The notes: generated by a model not told the origin, from the sequence alone. A stretch of DNA of 64,000 bases from Kitasatospora atroaurantiaca (GCF_007828955.1 NZ_VIVR01000001.1:6448001-6512000), one strand, 5' to 3'. Positions 1 to 8,682 are shown, counted from the stretch's first letter. Numbers and translations: made by a program.

Positions 1-2
1 CT

Positions 3-458
3 GCGAAGGCCGAACACGCACTCAAGTACGGCTACGACGAGGTCTTCGTCGGCCCGGGCTTCGTCGACGACGTGCAGCGTGCCACCGGCGGACGAGGCGT
101 CGACCTCGCCCTGGATCCGGTCGGCGGCGACACGCTCCGCCGCAGCCTGGACGCGCTCGCCGTCTTCGGCCGCCTCGTCTCCTTCGGCAACGCGAGCTCT
201 GCGGAGCCCTGGCAGGTGGGTCAGCCCGAGCTGTACCCGACGGGCCGCTCGGTCTCCGGGTTCTCCATCCTCTCCCTGGCCCAGACGGCGCCCGGCTCAC
301 TGCGCGAGCTCGCCGAGCGCGCTTTCCGCAAGGTCGCCGACGGTACGGCCGAACTCCCCGTCACGGCAGAGTTCCCCCTCGCAGACGCAGCAGAGGCACA
401 CCGCCTGATCGGCAGCCGCACCAGCACCGGCAAGCTCCTTCTGCGCGTCGGCGCCTAG
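3..458 (+). CDS. NADPH:quinone oxidoreductase-like MDR protein (5' end outside window)
   Basis: This is the C-terminal part (151 residues) of a medium-chain dehydrogenase/reductase of the quinone oxidoreductase (zeta-crystallin) type. The open frame runs in from the left edge without a start codon. Visible features are the end of the Rossmann domain, with GGRGVDLALDPVGGDTLRRSL (the usual 'GVDvvlDpvGG' stretch) near residues 31-51, the following LVSFGNAS strand, and the C-terminal LADAAEAHRLIGSRTSTGKLLLRV, which is the standard closing segment (a-E-AHrllesrxxxGKvvl). No structural zinc site is visible in the part present. The family reduces quinones or alkenals with NADPH in the cytoplasm; the substrate here is unknown. 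The family call is firm, the exact role is not. Confidence 0.85.
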   Translation, partial: AKAEHALKYGYDEVFVGPGFVDDVQRATGGRGVDLALDPVGGDTLRRSLDALAVFGRLVSFGNASSAEPWQVGQPELYPTGRSVSGFSILSLAQTAPGSLRELAERAFRKVADGTAELPVTAEFPLADAAEAHRLIGSRTSTGKLLLRVGA

Positions 459-492
459 CACCCGCTCGTAATCCGCTTGCCCGTGAGGTGGC

Positions 493-1047
493 GTGTCGGA
501 TAGAACGCGTTACATGCTGCGTGGCGAGAAGATCGGGCTCCGGGCCCGGCACGAGGTGGACGGTCCGATCCTGCACGCCGAGCTCTACGACGACGTCGCC
601 ACCCGGTCGCGGGCCGACTCCCGCCCGTGGCGGCCCGTCTCGCCCGGCTCCGCCGCAGCGCCGTACGGGATCCGCGATCCCGCCGACGACGCGGCCTTCT
701 TCTCGGTCGTGGATCTCGCCGACGGCGAACTGGCGGGCGAGGCCCTGCTGTGGGGCATCGACGTGCACAACAGGACGGCCCACCTGGGCATGTCGCTGCG
801 CCCGGCCTTTCGAGGCCGAGGGTTGGGCGCCGATGTCGTCCGCGTCCTCTGTCACTACGGCTTCACGGTCCGCGGCCTGAACCGGCTCCAACTGGAGACG
901 CTCGCCGACAACACCGCCATGATCCGAGCCGCCACCCGTGCCGGCTTCACCCACGAGGGCACCCTCCGCCGCGCGGCCTGGGTCACCGGCGCCTTCGCCG
1001 ACGAGGTCGTCCTCGGCCTGCTCGCCACCGAGTGGAACGGGAACTGA
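493..1047 (+). CDS. GNAT-family N-acetyltransferase
   Basis: A 184-residue protein of the RimJ/RimL-like GNAT type. Central HLGMSLRPAFRGRGLGADVV carries the acetyl-CoA pyrophosphate loop (R-G-x-G-L-G, about residues 102-107). It is followed by the typical RLQLETLADNTAMIRAATRAGF (N-x-x-M-I-x-x-x-x-x-x-GF) segment and EGTLR. The family moves an acetyl group from acetyl-CoA to a protein N-terminus or small amine; the acceptor cannot be read from sequence. The GTG at 493 has a weak GAGG upstream at 485-488. An ATG at 514 (MLRGEKIGLRA) is an equally good or better start, since homologues usually begin near that motif. The next gene begins 2 nt after the stop, so the two are probably co-transcribed. 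Confidence 0.85.
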   Translation: MSDRTRYMLRGEKIGLRARHEVDGPILHAELYDDVATRSRADSRPWRPVSPGSAAAPYGIRDPADDAAFFSVVDLADGELAGEALLWGIDVHNRTAHLGMSLRPAFRGRGLGADVVRVLCHYGFTVRGLNRLQLETLADNTAMIRAATRAGFTHEGTLRRAAWVTGAFADEVVLGLLATEWNGN

Positions 1048-1049
1048 CC

Positions 1050-1844
1050 GTGCCCGTCCACTCCGGTGAGTACCTGAGGCTGGGCCCGCTGCAGACCCGC
1101 ATCAAGACCCACCGGCGGTACAGCGAGCACGTCGACGACGTCGAGGCCGCCGTGATGGCCCAACTGTGGCTTCAGCCCCGGGAGTCACTGCTGGACGTCG
1201 GGTGCGGCACGGGATCGTTCCTCGCACGGCTGCGTGACTCGGGCCACAGCGGTCCGCTGAGTGGTCTCGACTCCTCACCTGCAGCTTCCCTGGCCTGCGC
1301 GGAGATCCGGGGAGTCCGGGCCGTGGTCGGGGATGCGGTGCAACTACCTTTCCCGAATGCCGAGTTCGATGCCGTGACCGCGCGGCACATGCTGTACCAC
1401 GTCTCCGACGTGCCGGCAGCGCTGCGCGAAACCAGCCGCGTGCTCCGTGCCGGGGGACGGTTCGTCGCCGTCGTGAACCATGCCGACGTGACTCCGCGGA
1501 TCGCGTCCGTGGTGCGGGAGCAGGCGGCCCGTCACGGCGCGACACCGTCGGTCTCTCCCAATGCGGAGGTGAACTCCGCCTCCCTGCCCGCGCAGATGGC
1601 CGAGGTATTCGGTCCTGTGGACGTGGTCGCGCACGACAACAGCCTCGTCTTCGATACGCCGGAACCGGTCGTCGCGTTCGGGCAGGCGTTGATGAACTTC
1701 TACGGCGTGGGTGACGACTCACCCGAGCAGGAGGCGGTGGCCGCAGGTATCGAGCAGGCGGTCCGTGCCTGGTTCGCGCGGAACTCCGGCCCCTGGCGCG
1801 ATCCGAAGGGGTACGTGGTCTGTACGGCTCGCCGCCGTGACTGA
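1050..1844 (+). CDS. Class I SAM-dependent methyltransferase
   Basis: A 264-residue protein. SAM-binding motif I is LLDVGCGTGSFLARL at about residues 45-59, the acidic post-I residue lies in SGLDSSP, motif II is FDAVTARHMLYHVSD and motif III is VLRAGGRFVAV. This is the Methyltransf_11/25 type that methylates small molecules. The substrate is unknown. The GTG start lies 2 nt after the preceding stop codon and has no clear ribosome binding site of its own, so reinitiation from the acetyltransferase message is likely. The same frame is open far upstream, but the region before 1050 overlaps the acetyltransferase and shows no methyltransferase homology, so the short start is preferred. Confidence 0.85.
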   Translation: MPVHSGEYLRLGPLQTRIKTHRRYSEHVDDVEAAVMAQLWLQPRESLLDVGCGTGSFLARLRDSGHSGPLSGLDSSPAASLACAEIRGVRAVVGDAVQLPFPNAEFDAVTARHMLYHVSDVPAALRETSRVLRAGGRFVAVVNHADVTPRIASVVREQAARHGATPSVSPNAEVNSASLPAQMAEVFGPVDVVAHDNSLVFDTPEPVVAFGQALMNFYGVGDDSPEQEAVAAGIEQAVRAWFARNSGPWRDPKGYVVCTARRRD

Positions 1845-1885
1845 TCCCAGCCGAAAATCACTCCAGCTCAGGGCCCGGCCGAGTC

Positions 1886-1891
1886 TACGAT
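1886..1891 (+). promoter_or_regulatory. -10 box of a probable leaderless mRNA (S66 peptidase)
   Basis: TACGAT fits the actinobacterial TANNNT -10 pattern and ends 6 nt before the ATG at 1898. No purine-rich ribosome binding site lies between. That spacing places the transcription start at or next to the start codon. No convincing -35 is visible. Confidence 0.5.
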
Positions 1892-1897
1892 CCGGAC

Positions 1898-2941
1898 ATG
1901 ACAGAGCTCAGTTACCCCGCCAAGCCCCGCCCGGGTGACCGGGTTGCCATCCTCTCGCCTGCTTCCGGTCTGCCCGCCGTGTTGCCGCTCCCGCATGAAC
2001 TCGGACTGCGCAGGCTGGTGGAGGAGTTCGGGCTGAAGCCGGTGGAGTACCCGACCACCCGTCAGCTCGGTGCGAGCCCGCAGGCGAGGGCGGCGGACAT
2101 CCACGCGGCCTTCGCCGACCCTGAGATCAAGGCGGTGATCGCCAGCATCGGCGGCGATGACCAGATCACCGTCCTGCCCTACCTGGACAAGGAGTTGATC
2201 CGGGCGAACCCCAAGCCCTTCTTCGGCTTCAGCGACAACACCAACCTGCTGGTGTTCCTGCGCAACCTCGGCATCGTCGGCTACCACGGCGCAAGCGTGA
2301 TGATCCAGTTCGGCCGGGCCGGCGCCATGCACCCGCTGACGGCCGACTCCGTCCGAGCAGCGCTGTTCACCTCCGGTGAGTACGAGCTGACGCCCTCGCC
2401 GGACACCAACGACGTGGAGCGGCGCTGGGAGGACCCGCGCACCTTCGACTCGGAACCCGTGATGGAGCCGGCCGAGGGCTGGACCTGGCACAACCCGGAC
2501 CGCGTCGTCGAGGGCCCGAGCTGGGGCGGCTGCGTGGAGGTTCTGGCCGGGATGCTGATGGCCGACCGGGAGATCCGGCCCGCGCAGGAGTACGCGGGCG
2601 GGGTGCTCTTTCTGGAGACCTCCGAGGAACTCCCGTCGGCGGGGGACGTCTACCGGATCCTGCGGGGCATGGGGGAGCGCGGCCTGCTGCAGCAGTTCCC
2701 GGCGCTCCTGATGGGGCGGGCCAGGGCCTGGTCGTTCGAGCGGCCCCTCGGCCCGGAGGAGCGCAGTCGCCACCGCGCAGACCAGCGGGCCGCCGTCCTG
2801 CGGGCGCTCGGCGAGTACGCCCCCGCGACCGTCGCGGTCTTCGACGTCGACCTGGGCCACACCGACCCGCAGCTGGTGATCCCGTACGGCGGCCGGATCC
2901 GCGTCGACGGCCCGGCGCGCCGGATCACCGTCACATACTGA
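1898..2941 (+). CDS. S66-family LD-carboxypeptidase / MccF-like serine peptidase
   Basis: A 347-residue serine peptidase of family S66. The family includes LD-carboxypeptidases, which remove the terminal D-Ala of murein tetrapeptides, and MccF-type enzymes, which cleave microcin C-like peptidyl nucleotides and give immunity. The catalytic Ser-Glu-His triad can be placed at Ser112 in GFSDNTNL, Glu240 in LFLETSEE and His321 in DLGHTDPQL, all in the expected order and context. Length matches the family (300-350). There is no signal peptide, so it acts in the cytoplasm on recycled muropeptides or an imported toxic peptide. MccF-like members often have the longer ETSEE context seen here, so the subfamily is open. 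The gene appears to be transcribed alone from a leaderless promoter. Confidence 0.88.
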   Translation: MTELSYPAKPRPGDRVAILSPASGLPAVLPLPHELGLRRLVEEFGLKPVEYPTTRQLGASPQARAADIHAAFADPEIKAVIASIGGDDQITVLPYLDKELIRANPKPFFGFSDNTNLLVFLRNLGIVGYHGASVMIQFGRAGAMHPLTADSVRAALFTSGEYELTPSPDTNDVERRWEDPRTFDSEPVMEPAEGWTWHNPDRVVEGPSWGGCVEVLAGMLMADREIRPAQEYAGGVLFLETSEELPSAGDVYRILRGMGERGLLQQFPALLMGRARAWSFERPLGPEERSRHRADQRAAVLRALGEYAPATVAVFDVDLGHTDPQLVIPYGGRIRVDGPARRITVTY

Positions 2942-3165
2942 CCGGCGGTCACCGCACCGCCCCGGGCCCGTTCGCACGCCATCGGCTGAGCGGCCGTCAA
3001 TCGCTCCGCCCGCCGCCCGGGGCTTCGCAGGTCGGTGGCCGGCATGATCGTGCCCCCGGCCTGGATCGGCCGAGGGATCACACCGTATGGTGGCGAGATC
3101 GGGCGTGGTGGCGGGCACCACTGGACAGGCGTCGCTCAGGCGGCGGGGCGGGGCGGTGACCGGCG

Positions 3166-5049
3166 GTGGCTGACGTGACATCGACCTCCGGGAGTGACGG
3201 GTGGCCCTCCGTCACCGAGGAGACGACCGAGCTGCCCCCGTTCGACGTCACTGTCACGTTGAGCGATGCGGTGCCGCCGAGCGAGCGCACCGCCGTGCTG
3301 CCGCCGATCACCGACTTCGAGGAGACGGTGCCGTCGACCGGCTGGACCGCGACCATTCCGGTGATCAGACCGCAGCAGGCCGCCGTGGCGCCCGCCGCCA
3401 ATCCGGCCCCGGCTGCGCCCCAGGCTCCGGCCCCGGCTCCGGTTCCGGCAGCGACCCCGGCGCCGCTGGGCGTCGGTGCCGGCCCACGCGGCCGGATCCT
3501 CGTGGTCGAGGGCGGTTACGGCGCATCAGGCCGACGCCACTGGGGGCGCAACGGATCGGCCCAGGCGCCCGTACTGTCGGCGATGCTCGCCGCGGTCTCG
3601 CCGCAGATCCTGCTCGCCGTGGACTCGGTGGACGCCGTCCACCTGCCCGGCGCCGCCGATCCGCAGAGCGTCCTGGCCCATCTGCGGGCGGCCGCCAGGC
3701 ACCCCGGGCCGCTGCTCGTCCACCTTGGCGGGCACCTGGTCGCCGACCGGCGCGGTGGGCACCTGTACCTGACGCTGCGTGACTCCAAGGCCGGTACGGT
3801 ACGTCAGGACGGCCTCCCCTGGCAGGCCATCGCCGCGGAGCTGCGGCACCGCCCGGCGGAGTGGGACACCCTGGTGATCGCCGACCTCAGTGCGGACCAG
3901 GCCGCCTGGCCGCAGCTGCAGAGCGCCATCACCCCGCTCGCGGACGGCCTCCCGCTGTGGGCGGTGGTCAGCCCGGACCCGGAGCAGATCGGCACCTTCA
4001 CGCGCGCCCTGATCGAGGCCCTGCACGGCGGCCGCCCGGGAGCGGAGGCCGTCCTCGCACCCGAACAGCTGCGGCAGCAGGTGCACTCGGTGCTGCGCCC
4101 CGACGTGATCATCCTGTCCTCGCACCCCGCCGACCGGCCGATCTTCCGCAACACCGCCCGCCGACTGGGCGAGGGCCCGGCGGAGAACCGTCCGTACGAG
4201 GGCCCGCGGCCCTCCGCCGTTCTGCCGAAGCCGCAGGGACGGGCGGCACAGCCGCGCCCGGCCTCGGCGAACCCGGTGATCCTCGCCAAGGCCCCGGCCC
4301 CGGCCCCAACCCCGGCCCCGGTTGCGCCACCCCGCCGTGGGGTGACGCTGCTCAAGGCGGGCGTGCCCCCGACGCCGCCGCGCCCGCCACGGCCGGTGTC
4401 GCTGCTGAAGGTGAGCGACCTGCCGGAGCCGGCGCCCATGCTCGCGGAGCCGATCGCCGGCCCGGTGACCCTCACGAAGCCGCAGCCGCAGCCGCAGCCC
4501 GAGCCGGAGCCGAGACCGGAGCCCGTCCAGGACCCGGCCCCGGCGAGCCCCCCGGTGACCGCCCCGGTGAGGCTCGCGAAGGCGGCCGCAGCACCCGAGA
4601 CGCCCGCAGCCGACTACCGGGAGGCGATCGGCCGGATCGTCCGCAGCGCCGACGCGGGCGAGCACGCCACCGCCGCCGAACTCGCCCTCGAGCTCGAGCG
4701 GCAGGCGGTGGCCGCACACGGCCCGGTGGCCCCGGCGGTCCTGCAGGTACGTCAGGTCCGCGCCCACGTCTCCCGGCTCGCCGGCCTGCTGCCGCTCGCG
4801 GCCGAGATCTACCGTGAGGTCGCGCTCACCCTGCTCCGCTCGCAGGGCCCCGACCACCCGGAGACCCAGCAGGCCGCGACCAACGCCGAGGCCTGCTGGC
4901 GCGCGATCCCGGACCGGGTCGAGGCGATTCGCGTCGCACCGGAGATCATCGAACTCCGCGCCTACCTCCCGGGCCCGGAGGGCCGAAAGCTCCGCGCTGC
5001 CGAGCGCTACCTCAAGCAGCTCGCGGCCACCCCCCAGCCCGAGAGCTGA
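3166..5049 (+). CDS. Large protein with degenerate caspase-like domain, Pro-rich linker with repeated VxLxK motif, and TPR-like C-terminus
   Basis: A 627-residue protein whose function I do not recognise. Residues about 1-100 are low-complexity Pro/Ala/Thr. Residues about 105-330 form an alpha/beta domain with caspase-like order: ILVVEGGY strand, LLVHLGGHLV (His where the caspase-type GHG lies) and TLVIADLSAD (where the catalytic Asp-Cys would be, with no Cys present). If the comparison holds the domain is catalytically dead. Residues 340-480 are a Pro-rich linker with five spaced copies of V-x-L-x-K (V371, V393, V411, V434, V468). Residues about 490-590 are helical and resemble a tetratricopeptide repeat pair (REAIGRIVRSADAGEHATA, AEIYREVALTLL). 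There is no signal peptide or membrane helix. The GTG start at 3166 is chosen for frame length; its ribosome binding site is weak. A scaffold or signalling role is possible but unproven. Confidence 0.7.
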   Translation: MADVTSTSGSDGWPSVTEETTELPPFDVTVTLSDAVPPSERTAVLPPITDFEETVPSTGWTATIPVIRPQQAAVAPAANPAPAAPQAPAPAPVPAATPAPLGVGAGPRGRILVVEGGYGASGRRHWGRNGSAQAPVLSAMLAAVSPQILLAVDSVDAVHLPGAADPQSVLAHLRAAARHPGPLLVHLGGHLVADRRGGHLYLTLRDSKAGTVRQDGLPWQAIAAELRHRPAEWDTLVIADLSADQAAWPQLQSAITPLADGLPLWAVVSPDPEQIGTFTRALIEALHGGRPGAEAVLAPEQLRQQVHSVLRPDVIILSSHPADRPIFRNTARRLGEGPAENRPYEGPRPSAVLPKPQGRAAQPRPASANPVILAKAPAPAPTPAPVAPPRRGVTLLKAGVPPTPPRPPRPVSLLKVSDLPEPAPMLAEPIAGPVTLTKPQPQPQPEPEPRPEPVQDPAPASPPVTAPVRLAKAAAAPETPAADYREAIGRIVRSADAGEHATAAELALELERQAVAAHGPVAPAVLQVRQVRAHVSRLAGLLPLAAEIYREVALTLLRSQGPDHPETQQAATNAEACWRAIPDRVEAIRVAPEIIELRAYLPGPEGRKLRAAERYLKQLAATPQPES

Positions 5050-5055
5050 AAATGA

Positions 5056-5087
5056 GGTGCCCGGCCCCACCCACGGGACCGGGCACC
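5056..5087. terminator. Bidirectional hairpin terminator
   Basis: GGTGCCCGG (5056-5064) pairs with CCGGGCACC (5079-5087). Inner CCC (5065-5067) can pair with GGG (5075-5077). It lies between the convergent ends of the caspase-like gene and the S53 peptidase. There is no T-tract, as usual in this group. Confidence 0.65.
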
Positions 5088-5104
5088 CGAGAGAACGACC
5101 CCGC

Positions 5105-6493
5105 TTACCGCCCGGCGATCGCGTGCACGAACCGCGCCGCGTCGATCGTGCCGAGGCCCGACGCCAGGTCGTACCCCTTCGCGGCCTGGTAGCCGGTGAC
5201 GGCGTTCCAGGAGTTGTCGCCGGTGGTCACATCGGTGATGCCGCTCCACTGCGAGGGCAGCAGGCCCAGGCCGTAGAGGCGCCAGTTGAGCTGCCCGAGC
5301 CGGTACCCGGCCAGCTGGTCGGCGAGTGCGACGACACCCGAGAAGATCGGGGTGGCCTCGCTGGTGCCGCCGGTCAGGTGCCAGCCGACGCGGGTGGGGT
5401 CGTACGACTCGTACGTCCAGGCCGCGCCGTCGACCGCCGCGCTCATGCTGATGTCGGGCGTGCCACGGTGGTTGCCGGTGACGTTGGCGACGGACGCCTG
5501 GTACCACGGGCGCTCGAAGACGCCGGAGACGCCACCGCCCGCCGCGCCGTAGTCGTCGTGCCAGACCTTGTCGGCGGCGGTGCGCTTGCCGTCGTTGTCC
5601 AGCGTCATCTGGGTGCCGCCGATGGAGGTGACCAGCGGGTCGGAGGACGGCCAGGAGTTGACCTTGTACGGGTACAGGTCGCTGCCGTTCTCCATGGCGT
5701 CCGTCGCGCCGTTGTCGCCGGAGGCGGCGAGCACGGTGACGTTGTGGGCCGCCGCGAACTGGAAGGCGTACCGCAGGTCCTTGATGGACTTGAAGTCGCC
5801 CTTGTCGAAGCCCGGGAAGGTGTTCTCGGTGGCGCCGAAGCTCTGCGAGATCACGTCCGCCCGGCCCGACTTGATGAGGGCCTTCTCGGCGTCCATCATC
5901 TCGGGCAGGCCGGTGACGCCCTCGGTCTCGGCGACGCCGGTCTCGACCAGGACGATGTGCGCGTCCGGGGCGATCGCGTGGGCGTACTCGACGTCCAGGG
6001 TGGTCTCACCGGCCCAGCCGGTGTGGTCCTCGTTGGTGGGGTCGAAGGGCGGGACGTTGCCCCACTTGACCACCTCGACCTGGGTGTCCGGGATGCCCCA
6101 CTGCTTGTCGAAGACCTCCAGGTCGTGCTGGATGGTCGGCGAGCCGAAGGAGTCGACGATCACGATCGTGCGGCCCTTGCCCGTGACGCCCTCCTTGTAG
6201 AGGGGGCCGAGGTTGTACGCGGTGCGGTACTGCAGCGGCGAGTAGCAGTGGATGCCGATCTGCGAGACGCAGTCGGAGGTCGATATCGGGGCCACTCGCC
6301 CGGTGGCGTCGATGTGCCCGCTGGAGGCCGGACGCACGTGCACGGTCGGCACACCGGCCCGGTGACCGGCCAGGGTCGTCGTCTGGACGGTGACGGTGGC
6401 GCCGGTCAGGGCGGTGGCCCCGACGGCGAGCAGTGCCAGCGTCCGTGCGGCCGTGGAGCGTCGGGGACCCGCGGTGGCGGGATTGGTGCCCAT
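5105..6493 (-). CDS. Secreted S53 (sedolisin) serine-carboxyl peptidase without a large prodomain
   Basis: A 462-residue acid serine peptidase. An N-terminal signal sequence (Arg-rich, then LALLAVGATALTGATVTV, residues 19-36) directs export. The sedolisin catalytic residues are present: Glu163 and Asp167 in WAGETTLDVEYAHAIAPDA, Asp260 in ASGDNGATD and Ser378 in GGTSEATP. The calcium site near the C-terminus is visible in ITDVTTGDN (about 419-427) and GYDLASGLGTID. The catalytic domain starts at about residue 85, so only some 45 residues separate it from the signal peptide. Most sedolisins carry a prodomain of 150-200 residues, so this is a short form. The start ATG at 6493 is set by AAGGAG (6498-6503) 4 nt upstream. 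Longer in-frame starts lack both a ribosome binding site and a sensible signal peptide. Confidence 0.9.
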   Translation of the reverse strand: MGTNPATAGPRRSTAARTLALLAVGATALTGATVTVQTTTLAGHRAGVPTVHVRPASSGHIDATGRVAPISTSDCVSQIGIHCYSPLQYRTAYNLGPLYKEGVTGKGRTIVIVDSFGSPTIQHDLEVFDKQWGIPDTQVEVVKWGNVPPFDPTNEDHTGWAGETTLDVEYAHAIAPDAHIVLVETGVAETEGVTGLPEMMDAEKALIKSGRADVISQSFGATENTFPGFDKGDFKSIKDLRYAFQFAAAHNVTVLAASGDNGATDAMENGSDLYPYKVNSWPSSDPLVTSIGGTQMTLDNDGKRTAADKVWHDDYGAAGGGVSGVFERPWYQASVANVTGNHRGTPDISMSAAVDGAAWTYESYDPTRVGWHLTGGTSEATPIFSGVVALADQLAGYRLGQLNWRLYGLGLLPSQWSGITDVTTGDNSWNAVTGYQAAKGYDLASGLGTIDAARFVHAIAGR

Positions 6494-6627
6494 GGAACTC
6501 CTTCGGAATGGAGGAGCCGACCATGGCGGTCGGCCCCGTAATCCCATCGGCCCGAGCGTGATCGTTCCATAGTCAGATCGGAGGCTGTTGGCATGGCCCC
6601 TACCGGCCACCGGAACAGGTAAAGGCC

Positions 6628-6659
6628 GACCCGGGATTTGGTAAGTCCGGTCCCGGGTC
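6628..6659 (-). terminator. Hairpin after the SDR gene
   Basis: GACCCGGGA (6628-6636) pairs with TCCCGGGTC (6651-6659), and the outer GGC/GCC extends it across one mismatch. It lies just downstream of the SDR gene stop on the minus strand and separates that operon from the S53 peptidase gene. Confidence 0.6.
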
Positions 6660-6683
6660 AGCCTACTGACGTGTCATCAGATG

Positions 6684-7442
6684 TCAGCGCGCCCCGCCGT
6701 TGACGTACAGCGTCTGGCCGCTCACGTAGCTGGAGTCCTCGCTGGCCAGGAAGGCCACCACCGAGGCGATCTCCTCCGGCTGCCCGACCCGGCGCAGCGG
6801 GGTGCGCTCGGCCACCTGGGCCTGGTGGTCCTCGGGCGTGGCGCCGACCCGCTCGGCGGTCGCGGCGGTCATCGAGGTGGCGATGTAGCCGGGGGCGACG
6901 GCGTTGACGTTGATGTTGTACGGCCCGAGCTCGATCGCCAGGGTGGCGGTCAGCCCCTGGATGCCGGCCTTGGCGGCGGCGTAGTTGGCCTGGCCCCGGT
7001 TGCCTAGTGCCGAGCGCGAGCTGAGCGAGACGATCTTGCCGTACTTCTGCTTCACCATGTACTTCTGCGCCACATGGCTGCAGTTGTAGGCGCTGGTCAG
7101 GTTGACGGTCAGGACGGTGTCCCAGTCGGCCTTCGGCATCTTGAAGAAGAGGTTGTCCCGGGTGATCCCGGCGTTGTTCACCAGGATGTGCAGCGCACCG
7201 AGCTCCGCGACCACCGCCGCGAAGACCGCGTCCACGGCGTCGTAGTCGGCCACGTCGCAGCCGTACGCCTTCGCCGTGCCGCCCTTGGCGGTGATCGCGT
7301 CGACGGTGGCCTGCGCCCGCTCGGCGGTGAGGTCGACCACGGCGACGGTCGCGCCCTCCTCCGCGAGCCGCAGCGCGGTTGCCGCCCCGATGCCCTGTGC
7401 GGCGCCGGTGACGACGGCGACCTTGCCTGAAAAACGAGTCAC
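6684..7442 (-). CDS. SDR-family 3-oxoacyl-ACP / acetoacetyl-CoA reductase (FabG-like)
   Basis: A 252-residue classical short-chain dehydrogenase. The NAD(P) motif is VVTGAAQGIG (T-G-x-x-x-G-I-G) near residue 10. NNAG follows at about 88, and the catalytic set is Ser in SLSSRSALG and Tyr-x-x-x-Lys in ANYAAAKAG. The C-terminal VSGQTLYVNGGA is typical of FabG/PhaB. The likely reaction is NADPH-dependent reduction of a 3-ketoacyl thioester. It lies downstream of a thiolase and an acyl-CoA dehydrogenase on the same strand, which suggests CoA substrates rather than housekeeping fatty acid synthesis. The GTG start at 7442 is fixed by GGGAG at 7449-7453. The longer frame upstream overlaps the spacer after the thiolase stop and has no reductase homology. 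Confidence 0.88.
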   Translation of the reverse strand: MTRFSGKVAVVTGAAQGIGAATALRLAEEGATVAVVDLTAERAQATVDAITAKGGTAKAYGCDVADYDAVDAVFAAVVAELGALHILVNNAGITRDNLFFKMPKADWDTVLTVNLTSAYNCSHVAQKYMVKQKYGKIVSLSSRSALGNRGQANYAAAKAGIQGLTATLAIELGPYNINVNAVAPGYIATSMTAATAERVGATPEDHQAQVAERTPLRRVGQPEEIASVVAFLASEDSSYVSGQTLYVNGGAR

Positions 7443-7494
7443 AGCTGTCTCCCTCGAACCTTCGAACATGCGAACCCTCGAAACCTTCGGACTG

Positions 7495-8682
7495 TCAGAC
7501 GTTTTCGACGAGTACGGCGGTGCCCTGGCCGACACCCACGCACATGGTGGCCAGGCCGCGCCGCGCGCCGGTCCGGCGCATCCGGTGCAGCAGGGTGGTC
7601 AGGATCCGGGCACCCGAGCCGCCCAGGGGGTGGCCCAGGGCGATGGCGCCGCCGGACGGGTTGACCAGGTCCGGGTCGAAGCCGAGCTCACCCACACAGG
7701 CGAGGGCCTGAGCGGCGAAGGCCTCGTTGAACTCGGCCTCCTCGATGTCCTCCACGCGCCAGCCGAGCCGGTCGAGCACCTTGCGGGTGGCGGGCACCGG
7801 GCCGATGCCCATCACGTCCGGGTGCACCCCGGCCGAGGCCCCGGCGGCGTAGCGGCCGAACGGCTCCAGCTCCAGGTCGCGCAGCGCCTCCTCGCTCACC
7901 AGCAGCAGGGCCGCAGCGCCGTCGTTCATGGGCGAGGCGTTGCCGGCCGTCACCGTGCCGCCGGCCCGGAAGACCGGCTTGAGCCGGGCGAGGCGCTCCA
8001 GCGTGGTGTCCTCGCGGATCGACTCGTCCCGGCCGACCGTCACGCCGTCCGGCCGGACCACCGGCAGCAGCTCCGCGTCGAAGTGCCCGTCCTTGCGGGC
8101 CGCCGCGGCCCGCTGGTGGCTGCGCAGGGCGAACTCGTCCTGCTGCTCGCGGGTGATCCCGTACCGGGCCGCCACCTCCTCGGCGGTCTCGCCCATGCTG
8201 AGCACGCCGTGCAGGTCCTTCATGCGGGGGTTGGTCAGCCGCCAGCCGAGCCGGGTGTCATAGGTCTCGATCTTGTGCGGCAGCGCCTCGTCGGGCCTGG
8301 GGAGGACGAACGGCGCCCGGGTCATCGACTCGCAGCCGCCGGCGACCACGATCTCGGCCTCGCCGGAGCCGATCGCCCGCGCGGCCGTGGTGACGGCCTC
8401 CATGCCGGAGGCGCAGAGCCGGTTGACGGTGGCCCCCGGGACGCTCTCCGGCAGTCCGGCGAGCAGGACGGCCATCCGGGCGGCATTGCGGTTGTCCTCG
8501 CCCGCCTGGTTGGCGGCGCCCCAGTAGACGTCGTCGATCCGGGCCGGGTCCAGCCCGGGCACGTCGTCGAGCAGGCCTCGCAGTACGGCTGCCGACAGAT
8601 CGTCGGGCCGTACGGTGGACAGCGCGCCGCGCAGCCGCCCGATCGGGGTGCGGCGGGCGGCGGCGAAGTAGACGGGACGCAC
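7495..8682 (-). CDS. Acetyl-CoA acyltransferase (thiolase)
   Basis: A 395-residue thiolase. The acyl-accepting cysteine is Cys90 in VNRLCASGMEAV. The second signature is NPSGGAIALGHPLGGSGAR (His of GHP), and the C-terminal cysteine lies in ATMCVGVGQGTAV. It most resembles the PcaF/FadA group, which cleaves 3-ketoacyl-CoA (including 3-oxoadipyl-CoA) or condenses acetyl-CoA units. The GTG start at 8682 has GAGGAG 9 nt upstream. It sits between an acyl-CoA dehydrogenase and an SDR reductase on the same strand, so the three probably form one acyl-CoA degradation or modification operon. No enoyl-CoA hydratase is present in the block, so the pathway must borrow one from elsewhere if it is beta-oxidation. 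Confidence 0.9.
   Translation of the reverse strand: MRPVYFAAARRTPIGRLRGALSTVRPDDLSAAVLRGLLDDVPGLDPARIDDVYWGAANQAGEDNRNAARMAVLLAGLPESVPGATVNRLCASGMEAVTTAARAIGSGEAEIVVAGGCESMTRAPFVLPRPDEALPHKIETYDTRLGWRLTNPRMKDLHGVLSMGETAEEVAARYGITREQQDEFALRSHQRAAAARKDGHFDAELLPVVRPDGVTVGRDESIREDTTLERLARLKPVFRAGGTVTAGNASPMNDGAAALLLVSEEALRDLELEPFGRYAAGASAGVHPDVMGIGPVPATRKVLDRLGWRVEDIEEAEFNEAFAAQALACVGELGFDPDLVNPSGGAIALGHPLGGSGARILTTLLHRMRRTGARRGLATMCVGVGQGTAVLVENV

Noticed and set aside
3526..5070. A 514-codon minus-strand frame opposite the caspase-like gene
   Set aside because: Arg/Gly-rich shadow of the plus-strand gene; codon-position GC favours the plus strand.
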